Shown: piece after piece, positions 56,566-64,000 of the stretch
How the letters are laid out: the number at the start of each line of letters is the position of its first letter
How positions within the stretch are numbered: position 1 is the stretch's first letter
DNA from: Novosphingobium sp. PC22D
Lineage (GTDB): Bacteria; Pseudomonadota; Alphaproteobacteria; Sphingomonadales; Sphingomonadaceae
Assembly: GCF_002556635.1 (NCBI RefSeq)
Contig: NZ_MWMO01000015.1
Coordinates: forward strand, 60,469-124,468
Length of the DNA stretch: 64,000 nt
Reading direction: 5' to 3'
Notes under the pieces: model-generated
The model's database searches: none
The model's input: the letters and a program-made list of their open reading frames with translations, nothing else
Told to the model about the DNA's origin: nothing
Position numbers and translations under genes: made by a program

Positions 56566-57600
56566 ATGGCCGACGATACATCCGATCCCGAAGCCCGCGC
56601 CGCGTCGTTCCTGGGCGGCGGCAAGGGACTGACCGCCGGTTTCGGCGGCTTGCGCTTCGAGCGCGGGCCGACCCCCTCGGCCATCGCGGCGCCTGAGCGG
56701 TCCGCGCCGCCACTCTCTTCCGCCGTTGATCGGGCTCTGGCGAGGAATGCCGAAGCGGTTCTCGCGAAGAAAACCGAAACCGCGCTCGCCAAGCGCGACT
56801 GGCTGTTGAACACGCGCCGCCAGCTTTCGCGGCTGTCGCGGCAGACCTCGGGCCTTCCGGCCTACAGGACGATGTCGGCGAGGCAGTTTCTCGATCACCA
56901 CTATGCGGCGCACCGGCCCGCGCTGATCCGCGAGCAAATGGCCGACTGGCCGGCGTTGCGGCTCTGGAGCCCGGACTACCTCAAGCGGAAGGTCGGCCAT
57001 GCGCCGATCCAGTTCCAGGGCGGTCGCGACACGGCCGAGGATTACGAGCGCAACAAGCAGGCGCACGTGCGCGAGATGCCCTTCGACGACTATATCGATC
57101 TGATCACGCGCGAAGGGGCGGCCAACGATGCCTACATCACCGCCTACAACAACGCGCTCAACGTCGCGGCGCTCAAGCCGCTCGAGGAGGACCTGGGGTT
57201 CTTCGAGGAAATCCTGACGCGCGACGTCGAGCACCCGAACGGGATGATGTGGATCGGTCCGGCCGGGACTTTCACCCCGCTGCATCACGATCTCACCAAC
57301 AACCTGCTGGTTCAGATCGTCGGCCGCAAGCGGATCGTCATGGTCTCGCCCGACGAATGGCCCAATCTCTACAACGACCGCCACGTCTTCAGTCTCATCA
57401 AGGACATCACCGCCATCGATGACGGTCTCGAGGCGGCGAACGGCATCGGCGCGATGGCCTTCGACCTCGAACCGGGCGACGCGCTCTTCATCCCGATCGG
57501 CTGGTGGCATCAGGTTACCGCGCTCGATTTCTCGGTGTCGATAACCTACACCAACTTCCGCTGGCGCAACGACTTCTACGCCAGCTATCCCAAGGGGTGA
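56566..57600 (+). CDS. JmjC/cupin-like domain protein (cupin_8 type)
   Basis: A 344-residue protein. The first 95 residues are Ala/Arg-rich and poorly conserved in character. The remainder is a cupin-like, FIH/JmjC-type domain with iron ligands in TPLHHDLTNNLLVQIVGRK (His-x-Asp) near 245 and IGWWHQVTALD (distal His) near 313. PALIREQMADWPALRLWSPDYL is the usual start of the domain. It could be a 2-oxoglutarate-dependent hydroxylase of protein or peptide; the substrate is not known. It ends in a clear terminator. Confidence 0.9.
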   Translation: MADDTSDPEARAASFLGGGKGLTAGFGGLRFERGPTPSAIAAPERSAPPLSSAVDRALARNAEAVLAKKTETALAKRDWLLNTRRQLSRLSRQTSGLPAYRTMSARQFLDHHYAAHRPALIREQMADWPALRLWSPDYLKRKVGHAPIQFQGGRDTAEDYERNKQAHVREMPFDDYIDLITREGAANDAYITAYNNALNVAALKPLEEDLGFFEEILTRDVEHPNGMMWIGPAGTFTPLHHDLTNNLLVQIVGRKRIVMVSPDEWPNLYNDRHVFSLIKDITAIDDGLEAANGIGAMAFDLEPGDALFIPIGWWHQVTALDFSVSITYTNFRWRNDFYASYPKG

Positions 57601-57606
57601 GACGGC

Positions 57607-57630
57607 ACCGGGTTTCAGACCCGGTTTGTT
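57607..57630 (+). terminator. Terminator between cupin gene and convergent small gene
   Basis: Arms accgggt / acccggt with a 5-base loop followed by TTGTT. It starts seven bases after the cupin stop and abuts the stop of the opposing gene. Confidence 0.75.
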
Positions 57631-58043
57631 CAAGGACGCCGGAAATGCCTTGTTCGCAAGTAGACGTTGCTGGCGATGGGATGCTTGGCACCAAGCACGA
57701 CGTGGCCGACGATGCGTCCTTTGCCTGCTCCCCCGGTTGGGCGCTCAAACTGGACCTCGCAGGTCACGACATGGCGATCCGGGAGATCGAACGTGATGCG
57801 GAAACCGGCACATCCCTTGCCTGCCGCTAGCCTGTCATCCAACGTTGCCAGCGTGTGATCCATCGCTTGCCAGATGCTATGACGCAAGGCCCGCGCGAGA
57901 GCGAAAGGGCGAGGTGCGCCGGCCGTCTCGCGGGTCCATTTGCTCAGGTGCCCATCCGCCGCGATCGCTTCGCGGATCGCCGCGCAGCTTATCGCTTCCA
58001 GCGGAAAGACGTCGCGGATGCGCAATAGCTCGGACGATGCCAT
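57630..58043 (-). CDS. Hypothetical soluble protein, last gene of the patatin operon
   Basis: A 137-residue protein without signal peptide. A helical N-terminal 75 residues (SELLRIRDVFPLEAISCAAIREAIAADG) precedes a short beta part (GFRITFDLPDRHVVTCEVQFERPTGG). The ATG at 58043 overlaps the upstream lipoprotein stop (TGATG), so it is favoured over the ATG at 58058. No recognised domain. Probably co-translated with the lipoprotein gene. Confidence 0.72.
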   Translation of the reverse strand: MASSELLRIRDVFPLEAISCAAIREAIAADGHLSKWTRETAGAPRPFALARALRHSIWQAMDHTLATLDDRLAAGKGCAGFRITFDLPDRHVVTCEVQFERPTGGAGKGRIVGHVVLGAKHPIASNVYLRTRHFRRP

Positions 58044-58846
58044 CAGCCGCTGCTCCATGTGTTGGAACGGACCCGTATGCGCGGATCATCGCCGCGCGCT
58101 TCCGATCCGATCTTCCTGCCGCCGTTCCTGCTTGGCTCGAACCGCTCGCTCGGCCCCGATGGAGATGCGCCCGACGCGGCCAGCGATGCCGGCGGCGGGA
58201 TCAGGCCTGTGCCAAGCAGAATGTAGGCAGCGCTCCCGCCCAGCACGAGCGGCGGGATGGTCTTGACGAGGAACGTGGTCACGGAGACGTCGGGGGGCGG
58301 CTCTGCGGGTGGAAAGGTTTCGGGTTCCGCTGGGGGGCAAGCGGTGCAGGCCCGCGGCTCCGAAATCGGACCAACAGCCATTCTTTCATACCGAACGTGG
58401 GCGGTACCGTGCACTTCGAGCATCAGGTCGGCACCCTGAAGGATATGCAAATGGGGCTCAAACGACGCGCGTCCTTCGGGGGCGTCTTCAAAGAACCTTA
58501 CATTGTCGCAGTCCAGGCGCTCCACCGCCCGCATCAGCCGATCTTTTGACTGTAGATTCTCCCGTATCGCGGCCATGACGCGGTCGAGGCCGCAGCGGTC
58601 CACGGCCCGGGCGGCTTGCCGGTCGATGATCACGATTTCGGGAGCGGTCATCGTGCGCTCGATCACGATAGTGTGGCTGCCTTGCTGATCTTGGTCGATG
58701 GCCACTCCCTGTCGTCTCTCCTCGACCGGGAACGCGACCTCGATCTGGCGATTGTTGGTGATCTTGCAGCCGGAAAGACACAACAGCGCCATCGCCAGGG
58801 CAAGGCAGGCAGCCACCTTCGCCAGTCTGTCGTCAAACTCAGGCAT
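58043..58846 (-). CDS. Lipoprotein with additional C-terminal membrane segment, unknown
   Basis: A 267-residue protein. The signal LAMALLCLSGCKI has a lipobox (L-S-G-C). A mixed domain follows, with SHTIVIERTMTAPEIVIIDRQAARAVD and HILQGADLMLEVHGTAHVRYE. Then comes a Cys-pair and Pro-rich linker (CTACPPAEPETFPPAEPPP) and a hydrophobic segment FLVKTIPPLVLGGSAAYILLGTGLIPP near 190-215, with a basic polar tail. A lipid anchor plus a second membrane segment in one protein is unusual. It overlaps the 637-aa gene by eight bases. Confidence 0.8.
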   Translation of the reverse strand: MPEFDDRLAKVAACLALAMALLCLSGCKITNNRQIEVAFPVEERRQGVAIDQDQQGSHTIVIERTMTAPEIVIIDRQAARAVDRCGLDRVMAAIRENLQSKDRLMRAVERLDCDNVRFFEDAPEGRASFEPHLHILQGADLMLEVHGTAHVRYERMAVGPISEPRACTACPPAEPETFPPAEPPPDVSVTTFLVKTIPPLVLGGSAAYILLGTGLIPPPASLAASGASPSGPSERFEPSRNGGRKIGSEARGDDPRIRVRSNTWSSG

Positions 58847-60752
58847 CGGCCGCCTCCTCGTGCTTCTTGCGGAACCGCTTCCATAGAAGATCGTGCCAGA
58901 ACGAAGAGCCGAGCACGGCGACCGCCGCCGCAAGCGTTATCCCGAGGAATTGGTAGATCACCCAGGCGATCCAATTCTCGCAATCATCGCGTTGATCGAA
59001 AGAACGCCAGGGAAAATCGGGCCGGGTTCGCAGCGGGTAGATGGGTTTGACGCCTGGTATCGCCTGGAGATAGCCGCCAATGAAACGGGTATCGATTTCG
59101 GCTCTGCGACCTGCATCCTCGATACGCGCCGCCAGGCGATCACTTTGGTCTTTGCCGGATGTTTTGGCGACAGGCGTGCTGGCAAGCAACTCGGCCGAAA
59201 GGATGTTGTCCGATATGGCGGATGCATGGAGGCTCAGATTGCGCCAGCGTCCGCCCTCCGCCGACGTGGCGGCGCGTCTCGCCTCCTGGAGCGCCTTGAT
59301 GGCGGCATCGGCATGGATCGGCGAGCTTGAGTCGCTTGCCAGACTCTCCAGGTTGCTGGCTTCTTCGCCAAGTTCACGTCTTTTGGTATCCGGAAGCAGA
59401 TCAGTTGTTTGCTCATCGGCCTCGATCGCATTTCGGATGTCTTGGGCGAGCGTCTTCATGTCCTCCCGTGCTGCGGGATACAAATTGACCCATTCGCCGC
59501 CGTCAGCGGCTCCAGCTTCATCTCCGATGAGACTCCCGGCCAGCAACAACGATACCTCAGGATTCCAGAAGAAGCCGGGATGCCGCCAGATCAGGCGACG
59601 CGACAAACGACCGCTGGGGGCGAGTTCAAGGCGTCTGACGAACGCGGGGGAGCAAACCTCTCCGCCATCCGATTGTGTTCGGGTCCGCGGGTTGCGGATG
59701 GGCTCGATCCGCGCTTCGGCACAGTAGGCCAGCGCCGCAGCACGATGCTGGCGATCAAAATCCAACCGATCCTTCGCTGACTGTTCGTCCGGCGGTGCAG
59801 CGCTCGGCGATTGCGCAGGCTGTGCAGCGGCGTTCTGGGAGGAGTCCTTCGCCGACTGGTCGTTCGCCCTGTCGGCGGGGAAATCAATTTGATCGAGAAA
59901 GCTCGGCGCGGCAGGCCAGCGCCACAGTGCGCGCAGCAGGTTGCGCTTCTCGTCCCTGCTTAGCTTATCGTCATTCGAGACTTCACGCGCCTGCAGGGCG
60001 AACTGGCGCTTTTGCGATAGTGTCCTTGTCTCGTCGGGGCGACTGGCAAAGTAGTCCGCTCCCTGGAATGCGGTATCGCGCAATTCGCTGGCCGAGGTGA
60101 GGCCATAAAGAATAGTGATGAGATTGACCTGGAATGCCAGGCATATCAGGAATGCGGGGACGAACGCATACCACAAGGCCCTGGCGCGGAATCGCTTCGA
60201 CATCGTCATCGATATCTCGCGATACCAAGTCTCGAGCGCGCTCCTTACTTCGTCGAGATCGTCCTCGCAATCCTGAATTAGGTGCTTCATGTATCTTACA
60301 AGTACCGATCCGTCCGGCGGATTTTGTTGGCCTAAAAACCAATAGGCTTTTGTTGCGGTAATTCCCCCTCCTTTCTGGCTATTGGTTTCGTCAGGGTATA
60401 GGAGAACCGATGCGAACTGGCCCGGCGATATACGATCGGGCAAGCCGGCATAGCTGTTCGGGTTGCCTGGCGAGATCGCCCGGATTCGTGGATGTTCGTA
60501 GAACGTCTGCGTGAACGGGCCATTGTCTTCGGGTGATTGCGACGGATACTCGCTCAAAGGCCACGCTGATGGCAGTTCGCCCTCGCCAAAGGCACAGGCG
60601 ATCCCGCGCCTGAGCAGCCATGGCCGCTCCTTGCGCCACGCGATGAGCCAATCGGCCATCCGCGAGGAAAGCCAGCTTATCAGCGCGAAAGCCACGATCA
60701 CGACGGCCGAGGTTTCGAGAAAGTTCTCGATCAGGCTGTCCACACTCGTCAT
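58839..60752 (-). CDS. Large membrane protein of unknown family, patatin operon
   Basis: A 637-residue protein. Membrane segments are visible near residues 13-32 (SAVVIVAFALISWLSS), 195-225 (AFVPAFLICLAFQVNLITILYGL) and 600-625 (WVIYQFLGITLAAAVAVLG). Between the second and third lies a large soluble region of about 370 residues, Ala/Asp/Glu-rich with long helices, predicted outside the cytoplasm or as a stalk. No enzyme motif is seen. The ATG at 60752 is chosen. It overlaps the lipoprotein gene and follows the patatin gene by about 400 bases. Confidence 0.82.
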   Translation of the reverse strand: MTSVDSLIENFLETSAVVIVAFALISWLSSRMADWLIAWRKERPWLLRRGIACAFGEGELPSAWPLSEYPSQSPEDNGPFTQTFYEHPRIRAISPGNPNSYAGLPDRISPGQFASVLLYPDETNSQKGGGITATKAYWFLGQQNPPDGSVLVRYMKHLIQDCEDDLDEVRSALETWYREISMTMSKRFRARALWYAFVPAFLICLAFQVNLITILYGLTSASELRDTAFQGADYFASRPDETRTLSQKRQFALQAREVSNDDKLSRDEKRNLLRALWRWPAAPSFLDQIDFPADRANDQSAKDSSQNAAAQPAQSPSAAPPDEQSAKDRLDFDRQHRAAALAYCAEARIEPIRNPRTRTQSDGGEVCSPAFVRRLELAPSGRLSRRLIWRHPGFFWNPEVSLLLAGSLIGDEAGAADGGEWVNLYPAAREDMKTLAQDIRNAIEADEQTTDLLPDTKRRELGEEASNLESLASDSSSPIHADAAIKALQEARRAATSAEGGRWRNLSLHASAISDNILSAELLASTPVAKTSGKDQSDRLAARIEDAGRRAEIDTRFIGGYLQAIPGVKPIYPLRTRPDFPWRSFDQRDDCENWIAWVIYQFLGITLAAAVAVLGSSFWHDLLWKRFRKKHEEAADA

Positions 60753-61163
60753 GCATGCCCCCCTCTGGCCCAATGGCCGCTAGTCGCCGGGCATCGCAAT
60801 CCGGGCGGATTGCTGGCCGGTGCCGTTCTGCCGGCACGCCCGATTGCGGTGTTGACCGCGGCCCCGCCTCGTTCGTCGAACCGGTCCAGACCGCGAATAG
60901 ATCGGGGCTTCCGTTGGCGGCACGTTTCCTGTGCGGCACGAGGTTGGCGCTGAATGCAACCGGATCACTTTCAGCGCCGCACGGTCATGCGGAGGCCGGG
61001 CCGGTGCCCGAAGGGCGGGATCAGGCACAGCGAACCGCCGCAGCTCTTTGAGATGCGAAATGTCGGGCGGGTCGTTTCGACATCCGAATCCTCCTGTTAG
61101 GAAAAAGGAGCGACTATCCTTGCCGTTATATTTTCGCGAAACTTGAGATTTACTCAAACCATT
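60753..61163. other. Spacer between patatin gene and the 637-aa gene
   Basis: About 410 bases with no confident gene. A strong Shine-Dalgarno (AGGAGG on the minus strand, 61095-61090) leads into a 20-codon frame (see next entry). GC-biased third positions appear to jump between frames across the stretch, which would suit a decayed gene. No terminator is evident. Confidence 0.5.
61021..61083 (-). CDS. Possible 20-aa leader peptide or remnant start
   Basis: ATG at 61083 stands six bases after a consensus AGGAGG and opens MSKRPARHFASQRAAAVRCA before a TGA. It could be a short leader for the downstream membrane-protein gene, or the start of a gene broken by point changes. Short basic composition gives no family hint. 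Confidence 0.3.
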   Translation of the reverse strand: MSKRPARHFASQRAAAVRCA

Positions 61164-63920
61164 TTAGGAGCGAATCGGATCGGAATTATTCCGCTTTTCC
61201 ATCCAGACGTTCATCGATGCCAAAAACCGTCGGACTATTGATCGCTGTGGAGCATTCCAAGTCTCGATCGGTGCCATTGAGTGCGGGCGCCAGCTGCCTT
61301 CATCGCCAGGGGCGAACAGTCGCGAGGCAATCAGCCTTCCGAGCTCGAAATAGCTTTCCCATTGCGCTTCGTCGAAAAACTGGTCGAGCGTCGTTTGTTG
61401 GGGGAAATCGGGATTGTCCATCAGGTAGCGCATCAGGTCCGCCGGCCCCCTGTCGGTCAACCTCGGCTTGACGACGATCAACGTCCCCGGCTCGCCTGCG
61501 GCATAGTCGATACGCGCCAACATCGCGATCGCGGAGGCCTTTTCGGTTTTGCGCGCAAAGGCATCGGGCGCCGCGAAAAGCATGCGCACCGCAGGGTCGC
61601 AAACCGTCGTCGCCAGCTCTTCCTCGCCGAGAAAGTGGATACTCGCGCCGAAGTCTATCCGGCATTTGCGAACGAGGTTGGCCAGGTCGAGGAAACCGTA
61701 GTGAGGGTCGCAGCCGTTGTCCGAGGCAACGATGAAGCGCACCTTGCGCCGCACCAGCTCGTAGACGGCGGTGTTTTCGAAGTGCCCGCCGTCCGACAGA
61801 TACCATAGCGGCCTGTCGATCCCGTGAAACGAAGCCAGCATCTCGCTGAGCAAAAGCCGGTAGCTCCCGAACCGTCGATTCCCGCAGCGGTCGCTGTTCC
61901 ACCAGTAACCCAGGCGGACATTGGCGAGAAAGGCGAGAACCGATTTCGCCAGGCTCGTATAGGAGCCCAGGCCGGTGGTAAACGCTGCCCCCGAGATCGC
62001 GACCCATGTCGAGATCGGCAAAGCCTGCCCGGCCGGCGGCGCCGCCTCGTCTCCATCTTCCAGGGGCTTGATGGTGATACGGGCATCGGCGGTTTCGCTG
62101 TAGCTCATTCCATCGGGTGTTATCGCGAGATTCAGCCCGTGGCGGTCGCGTTGCACGGTTGCCGGCCCTTTCCCACGGGTTGCGTTGATCGTTACGTTGA
62201 CGATATGCACGGGCGCGCCTTTCCGGGTGCGCCGGTAATAGTCGGCAAGGCCCATATCGTCATAGGTCTGGCTCTCGTCCACTGCCACGGCCTGAGCTGT
62301 GTTGGCCTCAGGGCCGGCGGCGGGTGCAGACCCGCCGCCCGCAATCGCGAGTCCAATACGCGACGGATTGCTGGCGCCCAGATAGGCCCGCCGCAACCGC
62401 GCCGCGTAGAACGTGGCGAGCGACGACAGATTGGCAAAGGCACGGGTTAGCCAGGCCAGGACGACGAACACAGCCAGCGCGATCGTGGCTGGCGGATAAT
62501 GATCAGCGAGTTCGTAGGAACTGCGGGAGTCTGCCGAAGCGGCGTCGATGTCGAAGGCCACGAGATGCGCCAGGCTGCCCCACGAGATCAACGCCGCCGA
62601 GGCGAACAGGAATGCCGCCAGCCAGGCAAAGGCGGGACCGAACCGACGGAGGAAGGCGCCCGCCGATGGTGTTCCGGTTCCCCCCGAAAATAGCGTCTGG
62701 ATCGCCGACAGCCGCTTTACCAGTGACCGCGCGATGGGGATCGCTGCCGTCAGCGTCACGGTCAGGAAGACGATCGCCTCCCCCCAATCGGGAAAGCGCC
62801 CGGCAAGATACAGATAAGCCGCGGCAATGGTGTCGCACAGCGCCAGCAGGCCGACCCGAATGAAGGCTTGCGCGGAATAGGATAGGCAATCGGTCAGGCT
62901 CTTGCGTGTGCGATCCTCCACGATCGCCGCGAGATGATCCTTCCCGGCGCCGGCATTCGATAGAGCAGTGACGCCCTGGGCCGCCGATCCGAGTTCCTTC
63001 CTCCTTGCCCGCCATCGCAGCCCCAGCCAAAGAGCGCCGACCAGGAACGCGGTCAGCGCGAAACCCGCCGACACGTCGGCGAGGACGCGGCCTTCGCCGT
63101 CGAGATTGCAGAGGCAAAGAACGAAACCGCCAACCAGAATCATGCCCGTGCCGATTACAGGCGGCCTCCACAGAAGGCTTTTGCCGGAAACGTCGCTCAT
63201 GGTCAGCCAATAGGCCCAGCCCGAAATGACTGCGCCCAGGCCGAAGAACGGCAACAAGGCGAAGAGGGGGCTTGCCCAAAACAACCTGTCGTAGGGGATC
63301 TGACCGGCATATTGCAGCATCGGACCGACCAGCACCGGCGCATCGTCCTTGGGTATTTGTCCGAGGTATGCCAGGAGCCATCGCAGGGCTACCCGCATGG
63401 AGTCCAGCACCAGCACGGCCAGCATGATCGCGATACCGACAATTATCGTCAGCGTGAGCCAATTGCGACAAAGCAGTGCGAAGGCGAAGATGTAATCCCG
63501 AAATCCTGCTGGCGTAAGATAACGGCCGGATTGGCGAAGATATCGCAGGGCGCGCATCGCCCCGTCTCCGCCGAGGAGGTCACCGTCCCTATGCCGCTTT
63601 TCATTTTCCGGATCGACCACGGGCTTCAGCTTGCCTCGTCGAGCGAACAGGCCGCAGTAGAACACGCCCGCGTAGCCGCCGCCCGAAACAGTGGAAAGAT
63701 AATCCGCCCGTTGCAGAAGATGATGTTCGCCCAGCCCGCGCAGCAGGCCGAGGCTGAACGTCGCGCTGCGAATACCGCCGCCGGAAAGCGCCAGGCCGCG
63801 TAGCGGAACGTTTCCCTTGATACCGTAGGTCTTCCTGCGCTCCGTGACCGCCTCGGCTTCTTTCGCGAAGCCAAGAGCCTCTATCGCTTCTAGGACCGTC
63901 GACGCTTCGTCACTGGACAT
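61164..63920 (-). CDS. Polytopic membrane protein with patatin-like phospholipase domain
   Basis: A 918-residue protein. The patatin fold is split. The glycine-rich oxyanion loop LALSGGGIRSATF is near residue 43, and the nucleophile Ser lies in STVSGGGYAG near 79. Then follow seven or more membrane segments between about 145 and 510 (FALLCRNWLTLTIIVGIAIMLAVL, LFALLPFFGLGAVISGWAYW, ALTAFLVGALWLGL among them). The partner Asp comes late in YLSDGGHFENTAVYEL near 715. Such insertions are known in large bacterial PNPLA proteins. It would hydrolyse acyl esters of membrane lipids. It is one base from the truncated upstream gene. Confidence 0.9.
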   Translation of the reverse strand: MSSDEASTVLEAIEALGFAKEAEAVTERRKTYGIKGNVPLRGLALSGGGIRSATFSLGLLRGLGEHHLLQRADYLSTVSGGGYAGVFYCGLFARRGKLKPVVDPENEKRHRDGDLLGGDGAMRALRYLRQSGRYLTPAGFRDYIFAFALLCRNWLTLTIIVGIAIMLAVLVLDSMRVALRWLLAYLGQIPKDDAPVLVGPMLQYAGQIPYDRLFWASPLFALLPFFGLGAVISGWAYWLTMSDVSGKSLLWRPPVIGTGMILVGGFVLCLCNLDGEGRVLADVSAGFALTAFLVGALWLGLRWRARRKELGSAAQGVTALSNAGAGKDHLAAIVEDRTRKSLTDCLSYSAQAFIRVGLLALCDTIAAAYLYLAGRFPDWGEAIVFLTVTLTAAIPIARSLVKRLSAIQTLFSGGTGTPSAGAFLRRFGPAFAWLAAFLFASAALISWGSLAHLVAFDIDAASADSRSSYELADHYPPATIALAVFVVLAWLTRAFANLSSLATFYAARLRRAYLGASNPSRIGLAIAGGGSAPAAGPEANTAQAVAVDESQTYDDMGLADYYRRTRKGAPVHIVNVTINATRGKGPATVQRDRHGLNLAITPDGMSYSETADARITIKPLEDGDEAAPPAGQALPISTWVAISGAAFTTGLGSYTSLAKSVLAFLANVRLGYWWNSDRCGNRRFGSYRLLLSEMLASFHGIDRPLWYLSDGGHFENTAVYELVRRKVRFIVASDNGCDPHYGFLDLANLVRKCRIDFGASIHFLGEEELATTVCDPAVRMLFAAPDAFARKTEKASAIAMLARIDYAAGEPGTLIVVKPRLTDRGPADLMRYLMDNPDFPQQTTLDQFFDEAQWESYFELGRLIASRLFAPGDEGSWRPHSMAPIETWNAPQRSIVRRFLASMNVWMEKRNNSDPIRS

Positions 63921-64000
63921 CTAGTCGCCGGTGAAGAACGCTGAAGCCCGCAGGAAAGCGTGGGTTTTATCGAAGTCCAAGTAATCGAAATCACAAGGTT
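63921..64000 (-). CDS. 3' end of an upstream gene (truncated by window)
   Basis: The minus strand carries 26 in-frame codons ending in TAG directly before the patatin ATG (TAGATG). The visible end reads CDFDYLDFDKTHAFLRASAF and three or four more residues. Too little to name a family. The zero-base spacing means it is probably co-translated with the patatin gene. Confidence 0.55.
   Translation of the reverse strand, partial: PCDFDYLDFDKTHAFLRASAFFTGD

Overview
The window is GC-rich, densely packed bacterial chromosome with alphaproteobacterial gene neighbourhoods. It most resembles the Sphingomonadales (Sphingomonadaceae/Erythrobacteraceae). The pointers are a helix-turn-helix fused to RibB with a degenerate RibA-like half, a DUF4170 gene, the rpiB-glyA-nrdR-trmJ run, an EcfG-type stress promoter (GGAAC-N16-CGTT) and several exported or TonB-era envelope genes of sphingomonad character. 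Assignment to an order is inference from gene content only.

Region 1 to 12.8 kb is mostly housekeeping: the 3' end of serB, purL, xseB-ispA-coaD, a secreted cyclophilin, queA, an ABC-2 exporter pair, a DUF481 outer-membrane protein, tgt (queuosine, with queA), an orphan ParA-like ATPase, a MaoC-type hydratase and rpsD.

At 13022-14037 the core is interrupted by a 1,016-bp element. It has perfect 12-bp terminal inverted repeats and perfect 8-bp flanking direct repeats, and no transposase. It carries its own promoter and two overlapping genes: a 59-aa protein and a 201-aa protein with the H-G, G-x-Y and late Q landmarks of a PARP-like ADP-ribosyltransferase. I read it as a mobile insertion cassette carrying a candidate toxin-antitoxin or effector pair. 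This is the most interesting object in the window.

Region 14 to 34 kb returns to core genes: trmJ, nrdR, two small membrane proteins, glyA, rpiB, a membrane-anchored M28 peptidase, a DUF2059 protein, rpoD, dnaG, yqeY, carA, a small unknown gene, carB, greA and a DUF4170 gene. A four-gene operon of small membrane/envelope proteins (32481 down to 30665) follows, read from an EcfG-like promoter divergent from eno.

Region 34 to 46 kb holds a MarR-like regulator, a sparse AT-richer stretch with a long hairpin, an aldo/keto reductase, ribH and ribBX (with a palindromic operator candidate). Then comes a catabolic-looking group: enoyl-CoA hydratase, two SDRs of the 3-alpha-hydroxysteroid dehydrogenase type, a TauD/TfdA dioxygenase and a PQQ dehydrogenase with fused cytochrome c. 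A MEKHLA protein, a glycerate-kinase-like protein and a YihY membrane protein follow.

Region 46 to 57.6 kb is an envelope block: tamA-tamB (outer-membrane protein assembly), a small lipoprotein, a PilZ protein, an exported unknown, a secreted amidohydrolase and a JmjC/cupin-like protein.

Region 57.6 to 64 kb is an accessory minus-strand operon of mostly unrecognised proteins: a truncated upstream gene, a 918-aa multi-spanning patatin phospholipase, a 637-aa membrane protein, a lipoprotein with a second membrane segment and a small soluble protein.
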